Made by a program: the position numbers and the translations under genes. A stretch of 64,000 bases of DNA from Lytechinus variegatus (lineage: Eukaryota; Echinodermata; Echinoidea; Temnopleuroida; Toxopneustidae): contig NC_054743.1 of NCBI RefSeq assembly GCF_018143015.1, forward strand, positions 25,047,934 to 25,111,933. The letters run 5' to 3'. Positions 25,601 to 38,499 of the stretch are shown in pieces (within the stretch, counting starts at the first letter, position 1; each line of letters opens with the position of its first letter). The notes under the pieces were generated by a model. That model saw only the letters and a list, made by a program, of their open reading frames with translations, ran no database searches and was not told the origin of the DNA.

Positions 25601-26888
25601 ATCATGCGTTTATATTCTTCAGTGATCAATAATCAAACCCGAATCTTATGAGAATTTATGCTGTTTTACAATCTATTGACAGTCTTTAATGCTATTAGAG
25701 ATTTTTTTAAAAGTAGACTTAGCTTAGAACAAATTATTTGTAGTGATAATAATATGATCTAAGTTTTACTATTACTGCACACAAAGTAGTATTTATAATC
25801 ATCATAACCATTATAATCCTTCATTAAATATCATCTTTGGTTGTCCTCGTACAGGCTCCTTTGGCTGCACTTCCCGTCTTATATAGGACAACGGCGGAAG
25901 AACCCAGTTTCTTTGATCTTCCAGATCCCTGGACAGGTAGGTCACAGTCGTCCTAATCCCACAGTCACACTAGCGAAACCGACTCCAAACCGACCAATGG
26001 TAGGATGTTCGAAATAACGTGATATCTTTGATCGCTCTGGGGCCCGTTGCAGAAAGAGTTGCGTTTAAACGCAAGCCAAAAAAAATCAATGCAAGTCAAA
26101 AATGCGCACTGTTGATTGGTTGAATATCAAGTTGTGCGTGATTTTTAGAGTTGCGATTAATTGCAACTCTTTCTGCAACGGGCCCCTGAAGTCGTTCCGG
26201 TGGTGTGGCTGTAGCATGGAGCATGACGGATACTCATACACAATGAAGAGCAGTGAGAGTCATGCCATGGACTCAAGAGGAGCTCAGAACCGGGAACGCA
26301 TGTATTTGTAGATGCATTGGTCTTTGAGACCTTAGAGTAGTGCTACATGAAATCAACCTAAAGTTGATGAGGGGCTTAGATTGATATTGATCTTGCAACC
26401 CCATGCGGCCAATATTACAAAAAATTCAATTATAGTTTGCTTATATTATCATGACGATCGCGAATATTCTGAGGACAAAGTGTGAGAGTCCCTGAGGGTG
26501 CCGATGTCACCGTAGCTACTTATTGACCTCGGCCAAGAAGTGATTTCATCAATTACATATTCAACTGACAGCTAATTATTACAATGCTTTTTAATATATT
26601 TTCAAAGGAGAGAGGGCGTTTCCGCTTGACCTTGACTGCCTCCTCTGCTCAAGAAGGGACGTTGTCAAGTTTACGGAACGCTGTGCCCAACTCAAGATAC
26701 CGTACGTGGGACTGTGCTGCGGGAATGCCCCTCACTACACCCGGGCCATGGCCGAGACCCTGGGGAGAGTCACAGAGGCATCGAAGTATTCACCTGACAT
26801 GTCCCTTCATGGGATGTATGGCACTGATGATACCAAACTCACCACTTACTACACCAAACTTTACCAAACTGCGACGACCAAGAAGTAG
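22690..26888 (+). CDS. BHMT-like homocysteine S-methyltransferase, copy 2 (7 exons)
   Basis: Coding exons are 22690-22705, 23446-23642, 24117-24311, 24632-24743, 25228-25430, 25855-25936 and 26608-26888. The joined frame is 1086 nt, encoding 361 residues, and all splice sites are GT/AG. The N-terminus reads MSKSK then VKGLLQRI: the exon 2 acceptor lies two codons further out than in copies 1 and 3. BHMT landmarks are AGPFTPE (Phe where human BHMT has Trp44), [10 protein letters not shown] (Thr where human has Tyr160), zinc motif GFNCTRGP in exon 5 and GLCCGNAP in exon 7. It ends in TATTKK, with no long C-terminal arm. Its introns (320-740 bp) are the most compact of the set, and intron 6 contains a short MITE. 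The predicted role is cytosolic methyl transfer to homocysteine. It pairs with copy 1 in exon 7 ([11 protein letters not shown]), but the 3' half of exon 2 is almost identical to copy 3. Confidence 0.92.
26039..26186. mobile_element. Short MITE with GGGGCCCGTTGCAG ends (copy a)
   Basis: A 148-bp inverted-repeat element. Left end GGGGCCCGTTGCAGAAAGAG; right end CTTTCTGCAACGGGCCCC. The interior includes GTTGATTGGTTGAA. It lies in intron 6 of BHMT copy 2. A sister copy lies at 28043. Confidence 0.85.
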
Positions 26889-27008
26889 GATTACTCATCG
26901 AAATGTCATCTACTGAGTTTTTGAACAACTTACATGACGTTGTTTAACAGGTTAATACATATACTTTAGAACTGTTTGAGGCCAGTTTGAAGACTTTCCT
27001 AATTGTAA

Positions 27009-27014
27009 AATAAA
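27009..27014 (+). promoter_or_regulatory. poly(A) signal of BHMT copy 2
   Basis: An AATAAA hexamer lies about 120 bases beyond the stop codon of copy 2, in AT-rich sequence. The call rests only on motif and distance. Confidence 0.45.
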
Positions 27015-27284
27015 ATTTATCTATTATTGATTACAGATTAGATTCTATGTAAACAGGATTTTTTATTTTCACTTTAGGGTGATAGTCAAGTATCGGGCAA
27101 TTTCTGTTTATTTAGCTGAGGTAGATTTGAATAATTTTTCACAAATCCGTTTTATCTTTTCGTCATAATCTTTATTATTGAACAAAACATTATCAACATG
27201 CCACATTACTTTGTCAATCATCCTAACAATATAAAAACTGATGTTTAACCAATTTGTTCATTGTTCCACGATGTGTTAGGCTTT

Positions 27285-27900
27285 GGTTTTTGAGATATTC
27301 ATAGTTGAGATTGGTGATTCATAATTATCGGTTGGTTGGGCTAGATTACGAATTATTGACATGACTGTTTCGTCTGGGCTCGAAAAATGATTATTGGCAT
27401 GGTTGGTTGCCGTTAATAACCCAGTATTGACATGGTTGTAGGGGTCGCTGAAACGGGGAGGGGGGGGGGGGGGGGGGGCTGGTGGGCTTCAGCCCCACTT
27501 TTTTTTCCAATCCGTGCACAACAACTTTTGATACATGTATATACCATCTGATAGTGATTTTTGCTACCTGCCCACACTTTTGGCTCAGCCCCCCCCCCAT
27601 TTTCAAACCGTTCCGCGGCCCAGCCTGGGTCGGTTGGTTGAGTTTGAATGAACTGGTAGATAGTTTAGCTTGATTATTGAGCACTGATATGGTGGGCTGG
27701 TCTGGACATCATTATTCATGTTACTGTGTATATGCGACATGGTTGGTTAATTGTGATTTACTATTTACTACTATTTTATTGACCTATTTGATTGGAAGGG
27801 CTTAATTAAAATCAGAAATACAGTGGTGCTGCTTGACTTTTTACCTGGTACTTGTTGGTTGGTAATGATATAACAGGTTAGACTAATGTCATGGTTGATC
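27285..27900 (+). repeat. Degenerate ATGGTTGGTT-type repeat and 19-base G-run
   Basis: Scattered copies of GACATGGTTGGTT-like phrases occur at irregular spacing near 27355, 27390, 27428, 27690 and 27735. A G-run lies at 27460-27478 and a C-run at 27590-27598. There is no gene. The repeat is weak and could be chance enrichment. Confidence 0.35.
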
Positions 27901-28042
27901 TGCTTTTTAGGCCTATATGGTAATTAAATTGGCGACAAGAATATGTATAATTATGCATAATAGGTAATGCGTCATCGTGCAAGGGGGAATGGCCAAGAGA
28001 GCCATGTTTCCAACCATACGTGGGGACAGTATAGCATTACCA

Positions 28043-28187
28043 GGGGCCCGTTGCAGAAAGAGTTGCGTTTAAATGGAAATCAAAAAAATCAATCGCAAGT
28101 CAAAAATGCGCGCTGTTGATTGGTTGAAAATAAAGTTGCGCATGATTAGAGTTGCGATTGATTGCAACTATTTCTGCAACGGGGCCC
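28043..28187. mobile_element. Short MITE with GGGGCCCGTTGCAG ends (copy b)
   Basis: 145 bp, with ends GGGGCCCGTTGCAGAAAGAG and CTGCAACGGGGCCC. The interior closely matches the copy at 26039 (CAAGTCAAAAATGCGC, GTTGATTGGTTGAA). Confidence 0.85.
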
Positions 28188-28794
28188 ATTACATTCTCAG
28201 CATGGTTATGGAGCCTATGATATTGAGTTATCTTGTTCGACCACCATCCTCCCTTTCACAAGATAAATACATAACTAGTCCCTCGGATCTTCAAACTCTC
28301 TGTGTACATCGGAAGTGTAGCCTAGCTGCCACATTTCCTCCATTGCTCTACTTTAATGTCCCATAAAATAAGATTTTCCTACAAATGCTGATTGTTTACG
28401 TTTATTTTCGAAGCGTGCTGAGCAATGTAAATCTTGAGCGAAATTATAAAAGTAATGAGTGGGAATTTCAACCTGATATCTTTTATGATATTAAAGTTCA
28501 AATATTAAGTATGGTCTCAAATCAAGTACCTGTCTTTTTGACTAATCACCTTCAAATGACTTGTTTATGGGGAGTTTATTTATATTATATTCCCAGAGTT
28601 TATTTGCCATTTCCAAACAACTTGAATATTAAATGATTCTGTTTGAAAAATATACACCAATAAACATTTAATAAAGAGTTGAAATTTACACATCTAATTT
28701 GTAAATCATTCATTTTATAGTTCTCAGGATTTTTAAACCTTGTACTATCTAAATGTGGAAACAACTTCTTATTCTTGGCTCTGTCACACGGTTG

Positions 28795-29250
28795 CACTTC
28801 GTAATTCCGAAGGTTCTTTATTCCGAACGTTCGTAATTTCGATATTCGTTAATCCGGAAACGTAAAAGGGTTCGTTAATCCGAACATTTGTGGCGTTATT
28901 TCGAAGGTTCGTTAATCCCAAAACGAAATAAGGTTCGATGTTCCGAATGTTCGTTAGTCCGAAAACGAAATAAGGTTCGTTGTTCCGAAGGTTCGTTAAT
29001 CCGAAAACGAAATAAAGTTCGTTGTTCCGAAGGTTCGTTAATCCGAAAACGAAATAAGGTTCGTTAATCATTACGTTTTCGGACTGACGAACCTTCGGAA
29101 ATACGAACCTCATTTCGTTTTTGGATTAACGAACCGTCGGAATTACGAACCTCACTTTGTTTTCGGACTAACGAACCTTAGGAAATACGAACCTTCGGAA
29201 TAACGAACCTTCGGAATAACGAAGCTTCGGAATTACGAATGTATGCGCTC
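28795..29250. repeat. Palindromic array of TTCGTTAATCCGAA-type repeats
   Basis: The left part repeats AAGGTTCGTTAATCCGAAAA and CGAAATAAGG units of about 40-45 bp. From about 29065 the same units run on the opposite strand (ACGAACCTTCGGAA, ATTTCGTTTTTGG). The whole forms a hairpin built from internally repeated arms, with no coding content. The minus-strand frame through it (VFGLTNLRNNEPY repeats) is a by-product. Confidence 0.8.
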
Positions 29251-29559
29251 TCACACATTGCCTCCGTCTAACATTAATCGTGAAAGTTTGTTTGGGGTAG
29301 CAACTTTAGTTTGATGTCAGTGTGAATGTCTAAATAAATCTAGGCCTATAAACTGACTGGATAGTGTTATATGACAGTGTGTGGTTGGATCTTTCCTGCA
29401 AATCCAGATAATTCCTCATTAATCTAGTTGAAGATTAATTTCACTCAAAGACCGACCCGCATATACTATTTAACGATACGACATAATTATCTCCTCTAGA
29501 TATCATTCTATGCTTCTTTAATATTTCTACACTGCTTAAATCTGTATGACACAATGCCA

Positions 29560-29700
29560 GTCACTGTCAGACTAAAAATGGCATCCTATTTATTTATTTA
29601 TTTATTAAACAATATTTCAATAGGGTGCCCTTTCAGCAAAAGCTGGTATCAAAAGGGGCCCTAAAAGCATAAAAACAGTACATGTATATACAAGTGGTAA
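29560..29700 (-). mobile_element. Possible 3' end of a LINE or SINE
   Basis: On the minus strand, AAGGGCACCCTATTGAAAT leads into TTGTTTAATAAATAAATAAA. A short conserved-looking stretch followed by a simple (AAAT)n tail resembles the 3' end of a non-LTR element. Confidence 0.4.
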
Positions 29701-30097
29701 AACATACAATGTAAAACAAGGTAGAAACATATAAATCGTACATAATTATTAGAAGACAGAAGACCTATATCCTTTAGGTGCATAGGCAATAATCATGGAC
29801 CTACAGGTCCATAATGCGCAGGCAAAGGAAACCGGGGGGGGGGGGGGGCTACTCGAATCATAACATGATACCTGGGCCACACCAAAGTCGAAAATACGGG
29901 TTTCTAGAACTAAAACTTGGTCTTAAGATTCGGGGTCTCTAGAACGGCTCTAAGATCAACGATTGCTAAAATGAAATGCTCTGGCCCTGACCATACCAGA
30001 AAATTTGGGGGGGGGGGGGGGGTGGAGTCTCCGGAGCAGCCCTTTCGGTCGTTGCGTTTGTTGCGTTTTTTTTCTTCTTCTAAAACATGTATGGGTC

Positions 30098-30285
30098 CAC
30101 TTGCACTCAACCCAGGTGAGGTAAATGGGTACCGGTAGAAAGTAATTCCTACCGGTAAGAAGCTGTGTGCGCTCTGAACGCCTAGTTTAGCCGGGTAATA
30201 TAGGAGCGCCTTGAGCACCTAATAATGTGGATATGTGCGCAATATAAATACCCTATATTATCATTATTATTATTATCATTATACA
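30098..30285 (+). mobile_element. SINE body fragment
   Basis: It shares CACTCAACCCAGGTGA, GGTACCGG..AATTCC and GTGCGCAATATAAAT with the body of the SINE at 9315-9633. It ends in a (TTA)n-like tail at about 30255-30285. The tRNA-like head is missing. Confidence 0.6.
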
Positions 30286-30518
30286 GTCATGTATCTGGAC
30301 ACACCCCTGCAGTGCCTGCACCCCCGGGTGCCATACTTACAACACGTGGAAAATGGTGTGAACTATTTACGTTTTGTATTATCATGAATGCCTCATAAAC
30401 GTAGAGCTATTCAAATGAGGTTAAAAGAGGGACATAATGGAACTATCGTTATTCTTTGACCCGGCATTCAGCTTGTTCAGTTGTAAAAGTACTGGGTATA
30501 GGAGGCTGAACAACAAGC

Positions 30519-33500
30519 ATGTCTGATAGGCCTAAATCCAACGTTAAAGGTACGTTGCATGTTTTCATGGTTCTAATAGCATAGTTGCCACGATCATCCT
30601 TTTTCGCATAATATGACCCTTTTTGGAATCAAGCATTGTTCTTGGTGTAATCTTGAAAAATATATCACAATCTGTTTTCTGCTACTTTCTGTAAAAAAAA
30701 ACACACCTTATTTTCTTTATATCTGATGTGATTTAACCCGATTTATCATAAGTTGGAGAGTAGATACAGAATCTGGTGATGAAAAGTGGCAAGTGGTAAA
30801 AGGTGGCTTAAGATTATATGTTGCTTGGACCTAGCATACTTCATTTTGAATTAGCATAATCCTGAATATTGTGGAGTAGACTTGATACAGTACCGACGTT
30901 AATTGCTGCAACATACTATACTTGGTATAAAATAGCTTGCCGATTTTACTAGAATCAAATAGTTTGCATTCCTGTTGATGGTTTTGTGTGTGTGAGAGAG
31001 TGTGGATATGTTTGGGTGTGTATGTGCGTGTTAGAAGTAGGGTGATTTCCGAATAAGATTTTCAAGGACAGGACTTTTTGAATAACTCCTATTGGTAAAT
31101 TTTGAAACGTTATAATAACATACTTCAGCGTGTGTTTTGTTGTCCTCCAATAGGATTGCTGCAGCGCATTAATGATGGTGAGACCATCATTGTAGCAGAG
31201 GGTTACATTTTTGCTTTTGAGCGTATGGGCTACCTCAAGGCTGGGCCGTTCACCCCTGAAGTTGTAGTGGACCATCCCGAGCTTGTACGTCAGATGTACA
31301 AGGACTTCGTGCGCGCAGGAAGTGACGTAGTCCAAGCCTTTACGGTAAATATAAAATAACATAAACCGCGTAGACTCATCTCATCTTGTCTATTGACGGT
31401 AAATATAGCTTTATAATATAGACTCTTTTTTTCTTTTTTCACATGCTCACCATGGGGATAAGATTAATAAACACCCATGATCTCCTAACCTTACCTGGAA
31501 ACAAAGGGTAAAGTAAACAACTTCCTTTGCCTCCTAATCTTTCAAGTTCACCTTCAGAAATCTGTCAAACATGTACGACCCAGAAAGAGCAACATCAATA
31601 CACAAGGAAGATGAAACACACAGTCATATCTTCTTTTCATAAGAAGTTAAGGGGTAACTCATGTCATAGCCTTTTAAAACAGAAATATTTGAATTATATG
31701 CAATATTGAAGTATATTCTGTTATCATTAATTGTCAATATACAGACCGCTGTTATCTGTCATCATTTAGCATAGAGTCTGTTCAAATACGACAATCAAAT
31801 GAAACACGTCCACCTCTGCCGTGTTAATAATGTTATTAACAATCAATTGTTTACGGGAATCGGTATGGTTTATCTCCCCCAGTATTACGGAAATAGACAC
31901 AAGATGGGGGTCGTCGGCCGAAGCGACGATCTCGAGAATCAGAATCGTCTCGCTCTTAAGATGGCCCGAGAGGTCGCAGATGAAACTGGAACACTCATGT
32001 GTGGTGATCTCAGTAACACATTCGTCTACCAATCCGATAATGACGAAGCTATAAAGACCACCAAGGAGATGTTCAAGGTAAATCACAACCGACCCAACTC
32101 TGCTAAAATTATGGAACACCAAAAATATCAAATTTGTGTTCACATTGCATGGTTTTTTAATGTTTGCTGCACCCTCTCCTAATTCTTTAATGTTGAAGGA
32201 AACTATTCTATTTGTTATTCCGAGACAGGATGACATCAGTGTCGAATGCGCTGATAAATTGAGTCATTTACTTATAAGATTTGTGAGCACTAAATAAAAG
32301 GCAAATTTAGACCAGAAGATATTTTTAAAAGGGCATTGATCAGATCTACTACCTTGATAAATTAGTTTTCCTAAACAGTTTCAGGCCAGGGATAATAAGC
32401 AATTTAAATGAAGTATCTAACATGTCTAACACCAGGTCATGTAGGTATTAAGAATTTTAGAAGAAAATGAATTAAGGGATTCTTGACTCTGACTCAGGAT
32501 TGAACAAGAACGGCCCTCCGTCACAAACCGGCCCCCTCGAATTTTCTGGTATAAGCATATTTTTTTTCTACCAATTTCAATTTCGAAAGGAGCAAGTTGA
32601 GTGGGCCGTTGACGAAGGGGCCGATTACATAGTAGGTGAGACCTTTGCGTACGTCGGAGAGGCACTACTTGCAGTCGAGTCCATCAAAAAATATGGAAAA
32701 GGTAAGCTGTACACAACCATGAAGAGGATGCATCAAATGATGAGATTTCAAGGTTTGATGGCGTTACGCTCAGGGTTATCAACCATTGTACAAACTATAT
32801 CTTGGCGAGGAGTGACCCAGCTGGTCATGTCTGCATTTCCTACGAACTGGAACAGGACGATGCATATTAGTCCTTATGCATAAATGGCGCTACGGTAGGG
32901 ATTAAGAACCTACTTGCTACTGTGGCGAGGATAAGACGATGCAGCACCATTTTGTCTCCACCTCCGACCAAAGCAGTGTACTGCAGAACAAAAAAAGCAA
33001 GCTAATAGAGTTTGGTATTTACTACGGAGCAGCTCTCTACAACGCGCGGATTTCTTTGAATATGCAATTAAAATCAAAGTGGCGAGCCGAGAGCCGGGGC
33101 CGAGAGGCATTTGTCGAAAAATGGTGGACCGGGTCAGCAGATCATCAGAAGATTTTGACCGGACGAACAATTGCAGATATGTCATTGTCCAGAGTCAAGA
33201 GATTCCGTTGCTGTCCCGGTCCACCAACTTTCGAGAAAAGCCTCTCAGCTCTCTTTCTTAACCGGGCAGGACGTATGTAGTGAGCAGTAGAAGACCTCCA
33301 CATCACTCATATCACCGGATTATGTTTATCGTATGTGTGTGATCGTTGTTGAAAATGAACAGCATTTTATGATGCAGTATTTTGATCATTTACTCGTAAG
33401 AAAAAGCGATTCTATACGCCCGTCGATTTACCATCTTTAAACTACTCCTTCTCCCACTTTCTCGTTTTCAAAGGAGTCCCTGCTGTTGTCACGCTGTCGT

Positions 33501-34757
33501 CACACGTGAAATGCGACGAAGAGGGTCGAACTTGCACACTCGATGGGGTCGAAATGAATGAGGCGCTTCGACAGCTGGCCGAGGCAGGGGCTGATGTGGT
33601 TGGATTCAACTGCACACGGGGGCCAGAGACAATCATGAAATTGGTCGAGAGTGCCTCAAAAGCTGGACTAAAGGTTTACACTTATGAACAATTCTATTAA
33701 CTTCGTTAAAAATAAGTATCACCCAATTATCATTATAACGAATGATGAACATGATGAGGTAGAACAAAACCAACCCAAACTGAGGAAGGGGATCTTGAAG
33801 TTTGGAACGAACACTGCGATTCAGGATCCAACATCATTTAAACAATTATCACATGTCAACTTACAATCATTCTAATTATGATGAAGAAATAAGTAAGCGT
33901 AAGAACTCAAACATGTCATGCCAAACAAGAAGGCAGGTTTTAAAGTGTTTGGAATGATGGGGGGGGGGGGGGCGGACATCCCGTTCACGAGGCGGACGCG
34001 CTCCCATTTAATCGAGATTTCAAATAATTTCTTTTTCATTTGGTATACAGGTCCCATTAGCTGTTCTCCCTGTGGTTTACAGAACGACAGACGAGTACCC
34101 ATCTTTCTCTTCCATCCCGGACCCAAAGACAGGTTGGTATGTCTGCCGTGATGCAAGAGCAATGTGCACAGCATATATCACAAATTACTCAATATTACTC
34201 TCTGCCCATTTGGCTCACCACTCACTAGGAAAAGGGCTTTCTAGGAGAAAGTCATTCGTGAGTCAGTCATGGTAAGTCGTGCGGGGACTTTTTCCGAACA
34301 GGCGCGGCGCCAACAAATGCATTAAAATCGGGGACCGGGAATAAAGATGGCCTCCATGTAACCATAGTGGCATAATTTTACAGGGGTATAATAGAGTTAC
34401 ACGCCACAGATTATATCATAAAGCTATTTCTGATTATATCGTCTCTGACCCTCTTCCCATTATCTCTCACATGCAGGTGAAAGAGCCTTCCCAGACATGG
34501 ACTGCCTCTTGTGCTCACGAAGAGAAGTCGTCGCGTTCGGGCAACACTGTGCCAAGCTGAAAATACCGTACGTAGGGCTATGCTGCGGCAACGCCCCTCA
34601 CTACACAAGAGCTCTTGCCGAATCGTACGGCCGTCGCCCGGTGGCCTCCAAGTACTCGCCTGATATGACGATGCATGGGTGGTTCGGAACAAAGAAAGAA
34701 GTCGTCAATGACCATTATTCTTCAGCCTACAAGACTTTCGAAAAGGATAACTTTTAG
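30519..34757 (+). CDS. BHMT-like homocysteine S-methyltransferase, copy 3 (7 exons)
   Basis: Coding exons are 30519-30549, 31154-31344, 31883-32077, 32590-32701, 33474-33673, 34051-34132 and 34477-34757. They join to 1092 nt, encoding 363 residues, with GT/AG at every border. The first exon is 31 bp ([10 protein letters not shown]), twice the size seen in the other copies. Landmarks are [43 protein letters not shown], zinc-site GFNCTRGP and GLCCGNAP, and a C-terminus ending KTFEKDNF. Exon 5 is one codon shorter than in copies 1 and 2, a trait shared with copy 4. [10 protein letters not shown] in exon 7 also groups it with copy 4. Human Trp44 is Phe and Tyr160 is Thr. Intron 4 contains an inverted-repeat insertion. 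The frame shows no defect, so I expect a working enzyme of cytosolic homocysteine methylation. Confidence 0.92.
33099..33250. mobile_element. Inverted-repeat insertion in copy 3 intron 4
   Basis: GCCGAGAGGC..GTGGACCGGG on the left pairs with CCCGGTCCACC..GCCTCTCAGC on the right. The inside includes TTGCAGATATGTCATTGTCC, which resembles TTGCAAATGTGTCATTTGTC near 49930. It is a likely MITE; the family is unknown. Confidence 0.5.
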
Positions 34758-37700
34758 TGCAGTTACTATGTTAATTTGTGATTCGATTGGTACTAACTTG
34801 TTGTCACGGTTTGGTCTGGTTGGTCTGCAGGCACAAATTCATATTCGACACTTTGACTAAGATTGTACCATGTCTGGAATGAAAACTAGACGCCAAACTC
34901 TATGTCTGTGTCAGTTAAGTTTATTGGTGATACACATTTCGATATCACTATTGCTTAATCATGGTGAAATATAGTAAATCTGAATATTGGGCGAAGAAAC
35001 AGAATATTTGAAACGATAAATAAATGTTACACTTATACGGCGTATTACATTGACATTTTAATGTGCTTTACAAAAACATTAAACTAAATCAATTTATTTC
35101 AAGTTTTGTATCCCTGTTGTCCTTCGTACCAAACCTTCAATATTGTTCAAGATCATTGCGGACTCCCTAGTTTAATTTTCGAAGGTTTGAAAATAAGAGG
35201 TCTCTCTAAAATTAAATCTATAAGCTGAGGGGTGTGTCACCGAGTAGACTTATATGTTTTTATGCATGTCAGCATTATTATCGGATCAATAAGATTGTTC
35301 ATATAATACAAATTCTATTTGTACTATTTGTACTTTCTATATCGTAAAATTTTATATTGTGAAAGGTCCAAAAAGGTTGAACTTTACATTATGATTGTAC
35401 ACTGTGTTGAAAAAAAAAGAAAGAAAGCAAAAGAGATAACTTATGACGATGGTTTTCATAATCCATGATATATGTCAATGGTCGAATAAAACACTTTTAC
35501 ATCATGAGATGAAAAAGAATCAGACTCTCGGAATATCATCGAAATACATTGGTGAGACTCTTTTAGCATTTTTTTTCGTTTACTAAGCTTACGCACTCAC
35601 AATTTTCTTGTAATTATGCTTATAATAATATATTTTTATAATATATATGTACGAAAAAATAAAAAAAATGTTAATCTGTTAGACTCCTCTTCTTTTTAAA
35701 ACGCTTAAATAATTTCAAAATATTAAATGCATATTAAAAACCATATTAATTACAAACGTCATTTTGCATATATCTCTCTTTTTTGTATATCACTGTATAT
35801 ATTTTTTCTCTTATTTGTTTTGTTTTTGTTGAAATGAATTTGTCCTGAGGTTGAGTTGTCTTTAAAGCTTTCAAATGTAAAATTGAACTTTGAGCAAATT
35901 GGATTGGAAGTCGCAATATTCTAGGTCTTTTATCATGTTCATAATGTTTACATACAGCCCTTTCTTTACAGTTCAATGTTAACAGGAAGATGAACAGTCA
36001 ATATGGTGATGGTGGTGGGAGGGGCGGTCGATAGTCAGTTGCTCGCCATCTATCTGGTAATTCCAGCATTTTTTGCATTGCGAATTAAAACCCGAACAAA
36101 TTACAGCGAATGTGTCCCATTGGTACGTTAAATGGTCCTGGTGACCGACCGCTCAACCGCATTCTGGAAAGATTCAAGCTCTACCTGGTATGGGAAAATA
36201 ATCATGTTTACAATTGGTAGTTAGAATTCAAACAGTTGTACTTACAGTCAAAAGCTGGAATAAAATGAAATATATGAATTTACAGTCGATGATTAACTCT
36301 ACGGGAATGGATTTTTTAAATTGTGTCTACATCCAATAGTATACATTGTAGAGATAAAAAAAGGAAATAACTATGTTTTCATTAAATATATAAAAACTTT
36401 ACAAATATTCATGAAATCAAGGGTGATGAGAGGCATGGCTGAAAACTCGCACCAAAGTCATTTAACTCATCCCCAAGCCCCTTATGTTCCGTGTAGAATG
36501 GTTTTAGTTGTCATTAAATCTATGGCTCCGGCCATAGATATCAATAAGAGCGATCTGCAGTCAACGGCTGAACTGATTATATTTTTATCCTTGATAAAAA
36601 ATGAATGTCAAACTCTGAAATTCTATGGTATCAAATGCTGTTTATCAGTCCCAGTGTTTGATACCCAGTCTTAAAGTCACCTACAACAATCGAGCAAAAT
36701 ATTTTCCTTTAAGTATGGAAAACTTTCTTGCACTAACTCTACATCATCTGTTCGGTAGAAACCCCTGATCTGTACATGTATACAGATCAGTGGTAGAAAC
36801 TAATCTTGCTTGTTCTCTTAAATGAACTTGGCCTACTTACCATTATACATCGACTCCACGTATTATAATATGAAATTTTTAAACATGGCACTTGTTTAGC
36901 ATACAACTCTTAATCTAGTCTTTGAACCCCAGTATGAGCCTAACGGATCTAGCCAATTCCTGTTCGGTGTCTATATGTTCATTGGTCAGGGTTGGACCAG
37001 TTGCGTGTTTCCGAACGTTGCTAAAAATGAAAAAAAAACCAAGACATTAAAATTTGCTTCTTACATATTGCATCATTCACATCGTCATTACGGTCATGTG
37101 ACTTTGCTCTTTATCAAACTTAGCTTGGAGAATGGAGAGAAATGCGAAATATCAGGAAAGAGTCACGAGTAACCCTTTATAAATCCCTTTATTAATCTGA
37201 TGCACTGATCATTGTATAGACGCTTGAATCGCAAAGAGCTAATCAAACACCTTTCCATCTGAAACAAAACAAAATGTGAACCAAATATCTTTTGAAAACG
37301 AATTCCAAATTTGATTTATCATAATGGAGAATAGTGTTCTTATCTCAATGCCAACTCGCTCTGCTGTATTTTTTTTAAATTAAATTTATTTCCGTTCAAA
37401 AACAAACAACAATATATATATAATGAAACATGTGAATTCATATATGAAAACGGGAGGATGGCCCTACTCAGCAGCATCAGTCATGGTGCTGCTGGTCTAC
37501 CGAGGGGTCCTCATTAATAACCATGATAATAACCATGATAGCGGAAATACAATAACCGTGAAGAACACAATACAGATGACAGTGGCGCATTCACAGAGAG
37601 CATAGCTTATGTGGGAGTGAGGGGGGGGGGGTGTCCCCGACAACAACAAAAAATGGCGGGCTTTTGTTTGGCTTCCCGGGATTTTTTGTTTGCTTCCCTA

Positions 37701-38191
37701 ATTCGTGAATTTGACCGATCTTCATTATTATTATTATTATTGTTATTATTTTTCATTGTCATAAAATCGTTGACCTTCATGGCAATTTTTCCAGTTCAGT
37801 GACTCCACTGTCACAACGAAAGTAACAACTCCAGTACGATCAAAACTTATTATATCATGTCTTAATGAACTACCTTCGGTCGGTTTGGAGTTGTGTTCGT
37901 CCGTGTGTCTGCGTTATTCCCGACCTTTCGTTTGAGGACGCGGACGCTTATTTACAACGGTAGTTGACTTTGGAAGGGACTTTTTGGGCCCGTCATCATG
38001 GTCGTAAAACTCAGTCCTGCAATGCAAATTGTGTGACATGAGATTTTTTTTTCGTTTCGCATCTGCGACGGAAACATTCAATATGCGTTTCGTGTGCAAA
38101 ATTCTGGTTGCTACTATGGTAACAGCGATTTATCCGATTGAGGACGACTTTCCAAAGCCACATTTGACTCCTCCTAGAGCTCGAGAGTCCG
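34758..38191. other. Spacer between BHMT copies 3 and 4
   Basis: No exon, RNA gene or well-bounded element was recognised. It is AT-rich, with an 11-base G-run at 37621-37631 and short (ATT)n near 37725. Confidence 0.4.
35019..35024 (+). promoter_or_regulatory. poly(A) signal of BHMT copy 3
   Basis: An AATAAA lies about 260 bases after the copy 3 stop codon. It is a candidate only. Confidence 0.35.
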
Positions 38192-38499
38192 CCCGGGGGG
38201 CCCACTTCCATTGATTAGTGGATACCAGTAGCGACCACCCGTAAAAGGGGACAGAGTGGGCAGGTACGTTACGTATATAGGCCTATGTAACGTTATAAGG
38301 GTGTCAAAACGATGTTTAAAATGCTGGAAAAAGGGATATATATTCAATACTTGTAGGGTTTCACAAGCCAAATACTTGTTAAGAGATGCATTTTCATAAT
38401 CTGGAAAAGAATTGCTTCACTTGTTTAGCATGTTTAGGGTACTTTTCGAAACCCATGGTCGTGCCTGGTATCCACTCATCAATGGAAGTGGTCCCCCGG
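38192..38499. mobile_element. MITE with CCCGGGGG..GTGGATACCA ends (copy a)
   Basis: Left end CCCGGGGGGCCCACTTCC, continuing to AGTGGATACCAG. Right end CTGGTATCCACT leading to AATGGAAGTGGTCCCCC. The interior has TGTTTAGGGT-like and ACTTGTTAAG phrases. No clear target duplication was found for this copy. Confidence 0.75.

Noticed and set aside
28784-29113. 109-residue minus-strand frame with repeated FGLTNLRNNEPY
   Set aside because: It is a translation of the palindromic TTCG-rich array.
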